A stretch of 64,000 nucleotides of DNA from Dehalococcoidales bacterium (GTDB lineage Bacteria > Chloroflexota > Dehalococcoidia > Dehalococcoidales > UBA2162). Both the position numbers and the translations under genes were made by a program. Below are positions 25,883-34,541 of this stretch, one piece after another. The DNA lies in the NCBI GenBank assembly GCA_016932435.1, contig JAFGCW010000005.1:1-64000 (forward strand). The letters run 5' to 3'. Below the pieces are notes generated by a model. It had not been told where the DNA came from. It searched no databases and was given only the letters and a program-made list of their open reading frames with translations. Each line of letters opens with the position of its first letter. Position 1 is the stretch's first letter.

Positions 25883-27046
25883 TTATATCCTTTCAACTTT
25901 TAGCAGGTTCGTCTGTCCGGGTACCCTCAATGGGATACCAGCGGTGATCACTATTAATTCACCTTTCTTGACAATACCCGTCGCTACAGCCGATTGTTTA
26001 GCCAGTTCGAATACGTCCTCGAGTTCATTGGGTTCATGTTTTTTTACAGAAACAACTCCCCACGGTAACGTCAATCTGTTTACGACTTTCTGCGAAGGAG
26101 TTACCGCGATAATCGGCTGCATCGGCCTGTATTTCGATACTCGCAGAGCAGTTGTTCCTCCGGAGGTAAATGTAATAATTGCTTTCGCATCGATCTGGTG
26201 GGCTATCTGGCAGGCAGCCCTTGCCGTAGCATCATCTACCTCTGGTAACAGTCCGTACGACCCGATTTCGAGCACCTGGTGATACGGCAATGCCGTTTCA
26301 GCTTCCATTGCTATACGGTTCATCATCGCTACTGCTTCAACAGGATACTTTCCAATAGCTGTTTCCTCGGAAAGCATTATAGCATCGCTGCCGTCAAGTA
26401 CCGCGTTCGATACGTCTGTGGCTTCCGCCCTGGTAGGCTGAGGTGATCTCACCATGGATTCCAGCATCTGCGTTGCGGTGATAACCGGTTTTCCCCTCTG
26501 GTTTGCTTCCTTTATCAACCGTTTCTGTGCCAGCGGTACTTTCTCGATACTGATTTCAAGCGCAAGGTCACCTCTTGCCACCATTATCCCATCGCTGACC
26601 TCGATTATTCCCTTGCTGTTCTCAAGAGCTTTCGCCTGCTCTATCTTCACTATTATGGGTTTTTGAGGATCGATGGTATTCAGCAAATCGCGTATTTGGC
26701 TTACCTGTTCGGCCGAGGTGATAAACGAAAGAGCAATAAAATCGACATCCTGATCACTGGCAAACTCGAGTTGATCTTTGAATACATCAACGATTCCGCC
26801 GGTGCGTCTTTTATATCCTGGCAGATCAAGCATCACTCCGGCTGGTTTACCCGTTTTCTCAGTTATCGAGCGGATGATTGAAATCGTCCTGGTATGTTCT
26901 TCATTATTACCATAAGAGAGATTGAGTCGGGCGACATCCATTCCGGCTTTCAGCATGCTTTCGATAATTTCGGGAGAACTGCTTGCCGGACCCAATGTGC
27001 AGACTATTTTGCTGTGAATTCTCATTTTATTACGGTCGTTGTCCAT
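25883..27046 (-). CDS. pyk: pyruvate kinase lacking the B domain
   Basis: Pyruvate kinase makes pyruvate and ATP from PEP and ADP. The TIM-barrel (A) and C domains are present: KIVCTLGPASSS, ARLNLSYG, IIVKIEQAKALEN (catalytic Lys), MVARGDLALEI, ITATQMLESMVRSPQPTRAEATDVSNAVLDGSDAIMLSEETAIG and the C domain. At 387 residues it is about 85 shorter than usual, because the text runs from LDLPGYKRRTGG directly to VDVFKDQLEFASDQDVDFIALSF: the whole B lid domain and DTKGPEIRTG motif are gone. It may be a kinase of altered activity or a regulator. The ATG lies 4 bases after a TGCTATAAT extended -10, so the mRNA may be leaderless. Confidence 0.9.
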   Translation of the reverse strand: MDNDRNKMRIHSKIVCTLGPASSSPEIIESMLKAGMDVARLNLSYGNNEEHTRTISIIRSITEKTGKPAGVMLDLPGYKRRTGGIVDVFKDQLEFASDQDVDFIALSFITSAEQVSQIRDLLNTIDPQKPIIVKIEQAKALENSKGIIEVSDGIMVARGDLALEISIEKVPLAQKRLIKEANQRGKPVITATQMLESMVRSPQPTRAEATDVSNAVLDGSDAIMLSEETAIGKYPVEAVAMMNRIAMEAETALPYHQVLEIGSYGLLPEVDDATARAACQIAHQIDAKAIITFTSGGTTALRVSKYRPMQPIIAVTPSQKVVNRLTLPWGVVSVKKHEPNELEDVFELAKQSAVATGIVKKGELIVITAGIPLRVPGQTNLLKVERI

Positions 27047-27050
27047 GAGT

Positions 27051-27059
27051 ATTATAGCA
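27051..27059 (-). promoter_or_regulatory. extended -10 promoter for pyk
   Basis: TGCTATAAT on the minus strand (27059-27051), four bases before the pyk ATG (27046). A transcript starting about seven bases downstream would begin at or next to the ATG. No Shine-Dalgarno is seen. Confidence 0.4.
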
Positions 27060-27096
27060 CGTGGAATACGGTGACAGAATATTAAAGTATATCCTG

Positions 27097-28221
27097 CTAC
27101 CTCTGTTCCAGTTTCGGTCTTATCCCTTCCAGTACATCAGGGATAGCTATCTCCCTCCCGCAGCGAACGGCACAGGTCCCGCATTGAGTACATCGTAGTA
27201 TCTGGTGACCTTCTACTTTATACAGCATTTTTGCCGTTTCCCAGTCATCATACATAGCTGCATCGTTGTGTATTTCGAAAATCCTCGGAGCATCTATTCC
27301 CTGGGCACACGGCATACAGGCACGGCAGGATGTACAATCTATCTGTTTCAGTTTTCTGTATGTATCCCTGATCTCGCTGATAAAAACCTTGTCGTGCACA
27401 TTTAGTACGTCAGCCTCCGCATTGTCCGCCAGTTCGATGTTTTCTTTTATCTGCTCGATGCTGTCCATATTGCTGATAACGGTCGATATTTCTCCGTGGT
27501 TCCAGACCCATTTCAAATCCCAGTCGATTCTTTCCTTTTCAGAATATTTTGATCCCCACACTTCGGATACCGATTCCGGTGGACGGGAAACAAGACGCCC
27601 TCCCAGGTGCGGCTCCGTGGTATATACCGCCAGCCCTTTATCAGAAGCGTGTTTCAATCCTCCGTATCCGGGATGATGATCGACGTCCATGTAGCTGTAC
27701 TGAAAACCGCACAGAGTCCAGTTATCATATTCATCAATAATCTCTTTCAATGTTTGAAAGTAATCATGAAAAAAGAAACCGAACGAATCGAATTTACCAT
27801 CACTCATCACTTTCTCGGCCTTATCCGTAATACCTTTCTTCATTAGACGCGGCCAGGTAGATCTGTTAAGTCCGCCAAGCACGCAGAAATCAATATTATC
27901 GATCTGAAGATATGTTAACTGTTTTTCCAGAATTTCCTCGAAATCAATATCAGATTGTATAAGTGAAGAGGGAACCGTAATCGCTAATTTTATCTTCTTC
28001 TTGTATCCGTCCCGCAACGCCTTCCCGAGTATTATTAGAAGTTTTTCCTGTTCTCCTTCCGCTAACGAGTATCCGGCATCGATGTAATTCACGCCGTTGT
28101 CGATGGCATATCGAACTATATCTACTGCTTCTTCTTCATTATTTCCTTTAACTATATTCCTGCACCCAAGACCCAGCACCGATGATTCCCAGCCCAGTTT
28201 ACCGAATTTTCTGTATCTGAT
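27097..28221 (-). CDS. ferredoxin-containing aldo/keto reductase, probable ATC start
   Basis: Aldo/keto reductase barrel with two C-terminal 4Fe-4S motifs (CTSCRACMPCAQGID and CTQCGTCAVRCGREI), a family of NADPH- or ferredoxin-linked reductases in anaerobes. Catalytic-type Tyr is in NYIDAGYSLAEGE. The first conventional start (28179) cuts off the first strand, but the frame extends upstream to give M/I-RYRKFGKLGWESSVLGLG, the standard AKR N-terminus, with GGAGG six bases before ATC at 28221-28219. Thus the start is probably ATC (374 residues), or a sequencing error for ATG. It lies upstream of pyk (50 bp). Confidence 0.82.
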   Translation of the reverse strand: MRYRKFGKLGWESSVLGLGCRNIVKGNNEEEAVDIVRYAIDNGVNYIDAGYSLAEGEQEKLLIILGKALRDGYKKKIKLAITVPSSLIQSDIDFEEILEKQLTYLQIDNIDFCVLGGLNRSTWPRLMKKGITDKAEKVMSDGKFDSFGFFFHDYFQTLKEIIDEYDNWTLCGFQYSYMDVDHHPGYGGLKHASDKGLAVYTTEPHLGGRLVSRPPESVSEVWGSKYSEKERIDWDLKWVWNHGEISTVISNMDSIEQIKENIELADNAEADVLNVHDKVFISEIRDTYRKLKQIDCTSCRACMPCAQGIDAPRIFEIHNDAAMYDDWETAKMLYKVEGHQILRCTQCGTCAVRCGREIAIPDVLEGIRPKLEQR

Positions 28222-28242
28222 GATTAACCTCCGAATAGACTA

Positions 28243-28282
28243 ACGGTTCCCTGATATATGCTAAATTCGGGCAGGAAACCGT
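28243..28282. terminator. hairpin upstream of the aldo/keto reductase gene
   Basis: Arms ACGGTTCCCTG and CAGGAAACCGT pair over 11 positions with one mismatch. On the plus strand ATAATTTTTT follows after about 10 bases. On the minus strand it would form a leader hairpin just before the ATC-start gene. Either a weak terminator between the bicupin and the reductase or a leader element. Confidence 0.35.
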
Positions 28283-28312
28283 ACGTTGTTATAATTTTTT
28301 AGTCTTAATCGT

Positions 28313-29260
28313 TTATGCTTCAACCCAGGGAGACGCATGCCTTCCACTCAGACAAACTACTATGAATCCATACGGTTTATCGCACCATCTTGTTATCAGT
28401 GGCAGGTGAGGAAAACCCGCAGGACAAATCGCCACGGTCGGTGTGTTGAATATATGCCTCTCGTAATCTTTTCCCATCCCAAGTTCGAGTTCGGCGCCAA
28501 GATAATCCATATCATCGGGATCATCTCCTACAAACACAAGGATTTCAGCTTCGGGATGAGTATGGGCTTCACCGCCTCTGTGCCACTTTCCGCACTGGCT
28601 GTAAAATCCCCAGGTAAAGTTAAGGTCGAAACCTTCGAGGTCCTTCCCGTAAAGCCATACCACCTCGTCACCATTTCCCGGGCCAACGCCCATCGAACCG
28701 GGTCGCATCACTCCGTCGTCGCCTATGACACTTACTCTGCCGGTCCCGCTGTTCGGATCGTCATCCGGATACGTCATCATTTTTTTCACCAGGTGGCTGT
28801 ACTTCTCACCAGTTGTCGGAGAAGAGCCTGGTTTAAGAGGTATTTTCTCCGCTTCGTATGAAGGACCCAATCCTATCGTATAATGCGCCATATGAGTATC
28901 CACTTTTTTTATCTTGACCGGTCCGTGGGGAAGGCCTTTCGGGATAAGGACGACACTCGGATCGGTAAATACATGCTCTTCCCGTTCTTCTCCCAGTTCG
29001 ATAGATACTTCTCCGCCAAGTTTCAGTATACTGGATCTGTCCGTTCCTTCGAACACGAGACATTCATCGAAAGGATGTACCAGCATCCCTTCCATCGGAT
29101 GACACACTGCCGGCTCCTTAAAGTACCCGAATGAAAAATGGGCGTTAAAACCTTCCATATCCTTCGATTCCATCCAGTAACGGGGATACGGGTATAAACC
29201 TTCCGGTGCGTCTTTCAATTTGAGGGGCTTGAATAAATGTGTGTACTGTTTCTCAGCCAT
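28313..29260 (-). CDS. bicupin-like hypothetical protein
   Basis: 315 residues with two similar halves, each containing a cupin-type strand set: first MLVHPFDECLVFEG followed by VVLIPKGLPHGPV; second GEAHTHPEAEILVFVG followed by VAICPAGFPHLPL. The second half keeps histidines suited to a metal (HTHPE, PHLP), while the first half has weaker ligands. No catalytic assignment is possible. It is separated from neighbours by more than 90 bp on both sides, so probably monocistronic. Confidence 0.65.
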   Translation of the reverse strand: MAEKQYTHLFKPLKLKDAPEGLYPYPRYWMESKDMEGFNAHFSFGYFKEPAVCHPMEGMLVHPFDECLVFEGTDRSSILKLGGEVSIELGEEREEHVFTDPSVVLIPKGLPHGPVKIKKVDTHMAHYTIGLGPSYEAEKIPLKPGSSPTTGEKYSHLVKKMMTYPDDDPNSGTGRVSVIGDDGVMRPGSMGVGPGNGDEVVWLYGKDLEGFDLNFTWGFYSQCGKWHRGGEAHTHPEAEILVFVGDDPDDMDYLGAELELGMGKDYERHIFNTPTVAICPAGFPHLPLITRWCDKPYGFIVVCLSGRHASPWVEA

Positions 29261-29412
29261 CGATGGTTACCTCCCAGAGAGAATTCGTCCATATATTACA
29301 TCAGGCTATCCCGGAGTTCAACATCATTACCTGTGAATACGATACGAAAGAAAATCGAATGGTATAAAGTACTAAAGAGTCAATACTTCAACTAAAAAAA
29401 GAGAAATACAGA

Positions 29413-29883
29413 TCACTTTTTCTTAAGACGCACTATATGTTCACAGAAACTATCTCCTGCCGGAATAGACTTGCCGATGGAATAGCTGATATCAGGATTT
29501 AGTCCTTCAGCTACGGTTTTTTCCATTGTCGTATGAGCAAGGCATAATTCCGGGTTCTTGAAATGAAGAGGGCACTCTTCAACTCTGATAATAATCTCTT
29601 CAGGGCTATTTGATACGAGTCGAATACCATCGGTATTCCAGTCTACTGTCCTGAATATTCTCAAGAGATACACCGCAACCGACTCGATATCATTCTTTCC
29701 CAGCGCTTTCCTGGCACGAGGAACAATACTCTCACCGTATTCACGGCTCATCTCAGAAATCATGTCTAAGCCTTCTTGACCGAACCGGTCATACAGGTAG
29801 TTATAATAACTTGTAATCCTGGCATAAAGGCCTTTTACAGCGCTCCTGTACACCTGATCCAGTGTTCTGTTATCCTGTGTCAC
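29413..29883 (-). CDS. L-2-amino-thiazoline-4-carboxylate hydrolase-like protein
   Basis: 156 residues resembling the ATC_hydrolase family (PF14196): C-terminal ECPLHF, LAHTTMEKTVAEGLNPDISYSIGKSIPAGDSFCEHIV with the family's CP...NP...GD..C arrangement of cysteines. The type enzyme opens a thiazoline ring on the path to cysteine, but most family members in anaerobes are uncharacterised and are often near oxidoreductases. GTG start after GGAGAG. It follows the Mrp gene by 16 bp and ends the large minus-strand cluster. Confidence 0.55.
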   Translation of the reverse strand: MTQDNRTLDQVYRSAVKGLYARITSYYNYLYDRFGQEGLDMISEMSREYGESIVPRARKALGKNDIESVAVYLLRIFRTVDWNTDGIRLVSNSPEEIIIRVEECPLHFKNPELCLAHTTMEKTVAEGLNPDISYSIGKSIPAGDSFCEHIVRLKKK

Positions 29884-29899
29884 TCTAACTCTCCATTCG

Positions 29900-30895
29900 T
29901 TACTTTTCAGTGGCTTTTATAATCGCTTTCCCGACACTATCGATAAATTCAGAATCATACCCTTCGATGCTTCCTGCGTCACATAACTTTGCGAGGTTAG
30001 GGTCGATAGGAATCTGTCCCAGCAGGGGTGCATTCGCCGCTTTCGCCATTTCCTCGCCCTGACTTTTACCGAACAGCTCTATTTTCTTGTCTATCTCTTC
30101 CACATAGAGATAGCTCATATTCTCGACAACACCGATTATTTTCTTGTCCATCTGCTGGGCCATTCTCACAGCCTTTTTCACAATCATCGCCGTCAAATCC
30201 TGCGGAGTGTATACTATTATCACTCCCGATACAGGAAGCGTCTGCATTACAGTAAGTGGTGCATCAGCCGTTCCCGGAGGTAAATCCACGACCAGATAAT
30301 CGAGTTTGCCCCACAATACTTCTTCCCAGAATTGCGTGATTGCCCTCCCGATGAGAGGTCCACGCCAGATTACCGCTTCCTCCTCGCTCGGAAGCAGAAG
30401 GTTAATCGACATTAACTCTATACCCGATTTCGATGAAACCGGAAGTATTCCGGATTCCGAACCGCCCGGACCTCCGCTTATCCCGAACATTTTGGGAATA
30501 CTTGGTCCAGTGATATCAGCATCAAGAATGCCGGCGGTTTTACCAAGTCTATTGAGCGAGATCGCCGTAAGCCCGGCAATAAGTGATTTTCCGACCCCAC
30601 CTTTACCACTCATTATGGCTATTACGTTGCCTATCTCGTTTAAATCGGCAGGAGTTGCATCTATATATTCTACTGAAGTCTTTGCGCCTTTCTCAGCGTT
30701 CTGAACAGCTTCAATTATTTTTTCTCTAAGCCATTCCTGAGTACCTTCATTCAATGCGGTCTTAGCCAGCTTGACGGTTACCGTCTCATTATTTATTTCT
30801 ATACCGCGTATCAAATTAAGCCCGGTGATAGTCCTGGCAGCAGCTGGTACAATCACCGATTCAAGACATTGTTCTACGGTTTCTTTCGTTAACAT
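29900..30895 (-). CDS. Mrp/NBP35-type P-loop Fe-S carrier lacking CxxC
   Basis: 331 residues: N-terminal DUF59/MIP18-like domain (about 1-85), then an Mrp ATPase with IMSGKGGVGKSLIAG (deviant Walker A) and DYLVVDLPPGTADAPLT. Mrp proteins assemble or carry 4Fe-4S clusters through a C-terminal CPxC pair after ENMSY; here that place reads ENMSYLYVEEIDKKIELFG and has no cysteine. It is therefore an ATPase of the family that has lost the usual cluster ligands. It is located 66 bp after DUF1847 in the same operon. Confidence 0.88.
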   Translation of the reverse strand: MLTKETVEQCLESVIVPAAARTITGLNLIRGIEINNETVTVKLAKTALNEGTQEWLREKIIEAVQNAEKGAKTSVEYIDATPADLNEIGNVIAIMSGKGGVGKSLIAGLTAISLNRLGKTAGILDADITGPSIPKMFGISGGPGGSESGILPVSSKSGIELMSINLLLPSEEEAVIWRGPLIGRAITQFWEEVLWGKLDYLVVDLPPGTADAPLTVMQTLPVSGVIIVYTPQDLTAMIVKKAVRMAQQMDKKIIGVVENMSYLYVEEIDKKIELFGKSQGEEMAKAANAPLLGQIPIDPNLAKLCDAGSIEGYDSEFIDSVGKAIIKATEK

Positions 30896-30961
30896 CGGCT
30901 ATCCTCCTCTTCCGAGTACATCAAACCATTCTCCTTTCAGTTCCTGTAAGTTTAGTAATCA

Positions 30962-31663
30962 TCAATATTCTTCTTTTGCCATGAGTCGAGAGTAATACAT
31001 CGAGGAAGTGAGATACAGCGCCGCCAGAGGATTGTGTCCTGTCACCCTGTCTTTTACCGCTATTACGGTCATCGGTGATTTACAGTACTTTATGAACAGC
31101 GTATCGTGACCGATGCACAGGCCAAGGAGCACCGCAAAATCGATATTCTGCCTGTTGAGTATTTCTGCCTGGGCTATAGGGTTACACATAGACTCGAAAT
31201 TATCAGGGTCCATTATCTTTTCTTCCGGCTTGATCCCAATACTTTCCTTGGGTTCGGCGCCCACTTTGCAGCACACCGAGGTCACTTCGAAACCTTTATT
31301 TTCGAGTACGTCGGTTAGCATCTGCGCCTCTTTTGCCAATCCTCCGCAAAAAGCAAGCCCGATCTTATGGTAGTTATTCTTTTTTGAAAACTGAATCAGT
31401 TCAAGTATTCGGGGATTCTTAGTTCTCATTCCACCATCAACTCGCTCATAACACTCGGATTCCTGTATTGACGCCAGTCGTGCAAATTCACCGATATCAG
31501 GTTTTCTGTATTCTTCTTTAACACTCTCCAGCGTATCGGGCATCAGTTTCATAGGACAGAAATCTGGCGCTCCGTCTTTTACAGGTGTTTCATCGGCTTT
31601 TATAAACGGACTGCAAACCCTCTTGACACAACGGGCGCACATGGTACGGATCTCTTCAGTCAT
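30962..31663 (-). CDS. DUF1847-family metal-binding protein
   Basis: Cysteine-rich protein of 233 residues (DUF1847, PF08901). Cysteine motifs: CARCVKRVC and FCPM at the N-terminus, then CGGLAKEAQML, VCCKVGAEP, MCNPIAQAE and GLCIGHDTLF. Several C/H-containing loops suggest binding of a metal or cluster. ATG 31663 has GGGAG nine bases upstream. Function not known; neighbours of NifX and Mrp type suggest a role in metallocofactor handling. Confidence 0.85.
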   Translation of the reverse strand: MTEEIRTMCARCVKRVCSPFIKADETPVKDGAPDFCPMKLMPDTLESVKEEYRKPDIGEFARLASIQESECYERVDGGMRTKNPRILELIQFSKKNNYHKIGLAFCGGLAKEAQMLTDVLENKGFEVTSVCCKVGAEPKESIGIKPEEKIMDPDNFESMCNPIAQAEILNRQNIDFAVLLGLCIGHDTLFIKYCKSPMTVIAVKDRVTGHNPLAALYLTSSMYYSRLMAKEEY

Positions 31664-31690
31664 CTTCAACACTCCCGGCTAAATATTATC

Positions 31691-32086
31691 TTAATGTAAT
31701 CTATCCATAAGATTGGGTAATTCTCCTTTGATATACCTGTCGACTGCTTCGTCCATATTATTGACATCTGTCACGAGAGCTTCGATGTTATAACTCTTCA
31801 TGCTTTCAAATGCCCCCCAGCCCATTCCGCCGGCGATCAGCACCTGGCAATCTGAGATAGCATCTGCCATGGCAGCATGCCTGGTTTGTGCTCCTGAATC
31901 ATACCCATGCCTTTCACCAGGTGCAGTCTCGGTATGATGAGCAGCAAAGGTATGATGTCCTGCTTTATCACGCCTTTCTTTTCCAGTTACCTTACCATCT
32001 TCAACCGTGTAGACCATGTAATATGGAGCTCTTCCGAAATGCTGGCTGATGGTTGCTTCATCTTCAGTTACTACTGCTATGTTCAT
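31691..32086 (-). CDS. NifX/NafY-family protein (copy 1)
   Basis: 131-residue dinitrogenase iron-molybdenum cofactor biosynthesis-type protein (PF02579). N-terminal MNIAVVTEDEATISQHFGRAPYYMVYTVEDG is typical; the middle is histidine-rich (HHTFAAHHTETAPGERH), and the C-terminus VLIAGGMGWGAFESM and NMDEAVDRYIKGEL fits. In non-diazotrophs these small proteins occur with Mrp/MinD ATPases. No nif structural gene is present. Confidence 0.88.
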   Translation of the reverse strand: MNIAVVTEDEATISQHFGRAPYYMVYTVEDGKVTGKERRDKAGHHTFAAHHTETAPGERHGYDSGAQTRHAAMADAISDCQVLIAGGMGWGAFESMKSYNIEALVTDVNNMDEAVDRYIKGELPNLMDRLH

Positions 32087-32106
32087 TTTCTAATACCTCT
32101 CCTTTG

Positions 32107-32415
32107 TTAGCCTGTTATTTCCAGTTCATACTTGGGCGTATCATCTATAACGTACAACTTTACATTGACTTTCTTTCCGTCGGAAAGATATTTTTCAGAC
32201 TGGTCAATCAACTCCCGTGCCGCAGGTGATTTTAAAAAAGTCATCAAAGCTTCGTACTTCTTTTTTGTTTCTTCTTCACTGTCCTCTTTGTCACCTCTCA
32301 GCAATGACATAAGACAGGTATTCATCTCATGTTCGGCCAGACACTTCACGCATCTGCCGGTGATTTCATTTGTTGAATATTTCGGTTCAAGGTTATAAGA
32401 ATCCATCACACTCAT
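32107..32415 (-). CDS. hypothetical protein of the P-loop/NifX cluster
   Basis: 102 residues, no family recognised. It has three cysteines (CVKCLAEHEMNTC) near the N-terminus, a helical acidic middle (DKEDSEEETKKKYEALM) and a C-terminal beta stretch KVNVKLYVIDDTPKYELEI. It lies between NifX-like and CoA-binding genes with 20-bp gaps, so it belongs to the same transcript. Confidence 0.7.
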   Translation of the reverse strand: MSVMDSYNLEPKYSTNEITGRCVKCLAEHEMNTCLMSLLRGDKEDSEEETKKKYEALMTFLKSPAARELIDQSEKYLSDGKKVNVKLYVIDDTPKYELEITG

Positions 32416-32437
32416 CCAGAGTTTAATTTACCATTAC

Positions 32438-32800
32438 TCAGACGTCATGCAAAACCTTCATATCATTATCCTGACAGTATTGGATAGCGGTCTCACTCTC
32501 CGAACCCGGCTGCAACCATATCTTTTTCAGACCGAGTTTATTACATTCTTTCAGGATTTCTTCAGTTACCGCCGGCGGGACCACGAAATCGACGACGTCA
32601 ACCTTTACCGGTACGTCCGATAAGGTATGATACACCGGTATACCGTCAAGCTCTTCAAGTTTAGGATTCACCGGATAGACTTCATATCCTCTGTCTTTAA
32701 GGTTCATGAATATCCTGTTTCCGTACTTCTCGGTGTTGTCTGTTGCTCCGATAACTGCGAACTTTTTCTGATCCATAAATTCTTTAATCGTATCCTGCAT
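32438..32800 (-). CDS. CoA-binding domain protein (YccU-like)
   Basis: 120-residue single-domain Rossmann-fold CoA_binding_2 protein: FAVIGATDNTEKYGNRIFMNLKDRGYEVYPVNPKLEELDG (start) and VVDFVVPPAVTEEILKECNKLGLKKIWLQPGSES. Free-standing members bind CoA or related nucleotides; role unknown. It starts 10 bp after the upstream ATPase gene. Confidence 0.92.
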   Translation of the reverse strand: MQDTIKEFMDQKKFAVIGATDNTEKYGNRIFMNLKDRGYEVYPVNPKLEELDGIPVYHTLSDVPVKVDVVDFVVPPAVTEEILKECNKLGLKKIWLQPGSESETAIQYCQDNDMKVLHDV

Positions 32801-32810
32801 ATGAATCTCC

Positions 32811-33671
32811 TTATCCTGTCATTCTCTCCAGCAGCTTGTCCCACAGATTTTCGATTGCCTTTGATGTATCATTCTGTTTATACGTCACTACTGGTTTTCC
32901 GTGTACCATTGCCTCGGTTATTATATCATCATATGGAATATGACCTGCTATCGATATCTTCCTGTCCTCACAATATTGAGTGATTTTCCCGGTATTTTCT
33001 TCGTTGATATCATATTTATTTACACATACAAGCGCTTCTATATTAAAATGTTCGCATAATCCAAGTATCCTGTCCATATCATGCAATCCTGAAATCGTCG
33101 GTTCCGTTACTATCAAAGCTTTACTGACTCCGGAAATCGAGGATATTACCGGACAGCCTATTCCCGGAGGTCCATCGGTAAGTATATACTCTAAACTTTG
33201 TTCTTGTGCAATCTCCCTGGCTTTTTGCCTCACTACAGAAACCAGTTTACCTGAATTTTCCTGAGCTATACCAAGTTTAGCATGTACCAGCATCCCATAC
33301 TGTGTCTTTGATATAAACCATTTACCGGACATATTCTGACGCATGGTAATCGCATCTTCCGGACATACCTGGTAACAGAACCCGCACCCTTCACACAAAA
33401 ATGCGTCTACTTTCCTCCGGCTGATAGCATTGAACCTACACAAATCCGAGCATAATCCGCAATGGGTACACTTGAATTTATTTATCTCAGCTACCTGTCC
33501 ACTCCAGAACTCGTTTTCCTCCAGCACTTCAGGATTAAGTATAAGATGGAGATCGGCAGCATCGACATCACAATCAGACATGATCTTATTATCAGCGAGT
33601 GCCGCAAATGACCCCACGATACTCGTTTTTCCTGTACCACCTTTACCGCTTAATACTACCAGTTCCTTCAA
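32811..33671 (-). CDS. MinD-superfamily P-loop ATPase with inserted ferredoxin domain (A)
   Basis: 286 residues: deviant Walker A VLSGKGGTGKTSIVGSFA, inserted 2[4Fe-4S] domain (about 60-110) with CTHCGLCSDLCRFNAIS and CEGCGFCYQVCPEDAIT, then ATPase body LTDGPPGIGCPVI. TTG start with GGAG upstream; its first 29 bases overlap the end of the other ATPase. The two probably form a heterodimer that couples ATP hydrolysis to cluster or electron handling. Confidence 0.9.
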   Translation of the reverse strand: MKELVVLSGKGGTGKTSIVGSFAALADNKIMSDCDVDAADLHLILNPEVLEENEFWSGQVAEINKFKCTHCGLCSDLCRFNAISRRKVDAFLCEGCGFCYQVCPEDAITMRQNMSGKWFISKTQYGMLVHAKLGIAQENSGKLVSVVRQKAREIAQEQSLEYILTDGPPGIGCPVISSISGVSKALIVTEPTISGLHDMDRILGLCEHFNIEALVCVNKYDINEENTGKITQYCEDRKISIAGHIPYDDIITEAMVHGKPVVTYKQNDTSKAIENLWDKLLERMTG

Positions 33672-34509
33672 CCTTTATCTCCTTGATATTTTTGAAAAGG
33701 GCTATAAATATCTCTTTCCACCTCGGTATTCCTTCGGCAAGTATAATACCTTTCGAATACAGCCTGGCAATCTCGGTATCAAGTGGTATCTTCATCAATA
33801 CGGGGATATCTTTTTCTCTGCAATAATCCTCAACTTGAGAATCATTTTCCCCTGATCTGTTAATAATGATCCCACATTGTATGCCTAGAGTTTCCACTGT
33901 TTCTACTGCCAGGATAAGATCATTCAGTCCAAAAGGTGTCGGTTCAGTTACCAGAAGACAGAAATCGCTTCCCTTAACCGAATGCACAACAGGACACGAT
34001 GTCCCGGGAGGAGTATCGACTATCACCACTTTGTCTTTATCAGCTTTGTTTTTTACCTGGTCTATTACCGGCGTTGCCATCGCTTCTCCAACAGTAAGGA
34101 TACCCTGAATAAACTCCATGTTTCCAGATGTTCCCATTTCTATTACGCCTGTTTCCCTGTTTATCTCGGTTATTGCCTTTTCCGGACAGAGATATGAACA
34201 GGCACCGCACCCATGGCACAAGTTATTGAATGTTAGTATATGATTCTTGATCACCGCAATTGCGTTAAACGCACATATATCTGCGCATTTTCCGCAGTAA
34301 GTACAGAGGTTTTCATCTACTGACGGATTGGTCATATACACAGGTTCTTCTATTGTAATATCAGGCTTGATAAATATATAGTCATTAGGTTCCTCGACAT
34401 CGCAATCAATTAACTGAACGTTGTATATATCCTTCAATGAAAAAGCGAGACTGGTGGCTACCAGAGTCTTACCGGTCCCGCCTTTTCCGCTGGCTACCGA
34501 TATTTGCAT
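33643..34509 (-). CDS. MinD-superfamily P-loop ATPase with inserted ferredoxin domain (B)
   Basis: 288 residues, paralogue of the preceding entry. VASGKGGTGKTLVATSLAF, cluster motifs CTYCGKCADICAFNAI and CHGCGACSYLCPEKAIT, and VIVDTPPGTSCPVVHSVKGSDF. Pairs of this type are conserved in anaerobic bacteria and archaea together with NifX-like and DUF134 proteins. Confidence 0.9.
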   Translation of the reverse strand: MQISVASGKGGTGKTLVATSLAFSLKDIYNVQLIDCDVEEPNDYIFIKPDITIEEPVYMTNPSVDENLCTYCGKCADICAFNAIAVIKNHILTFNNLCHGCGACSYLCPEKAITEINRETGVIEMGTSGNMEFIQGILTVGEAMATPVIDQVKNKADKDKVVIVDTPPGTSCPVVHSVKGSDFCLLVTEPTPFGLNDLILAVETVETLGIQCGIIINRSGENDSQVEDYCREKDIPVLMKIPLDTEIARLYSKGIILAEGIPRWKEIFIALFKNIKEIKVEGTGSIKR

Positions 34510-34541
34510 TAAGTCATTTCTCCGATTTTTCTATGAACTTA

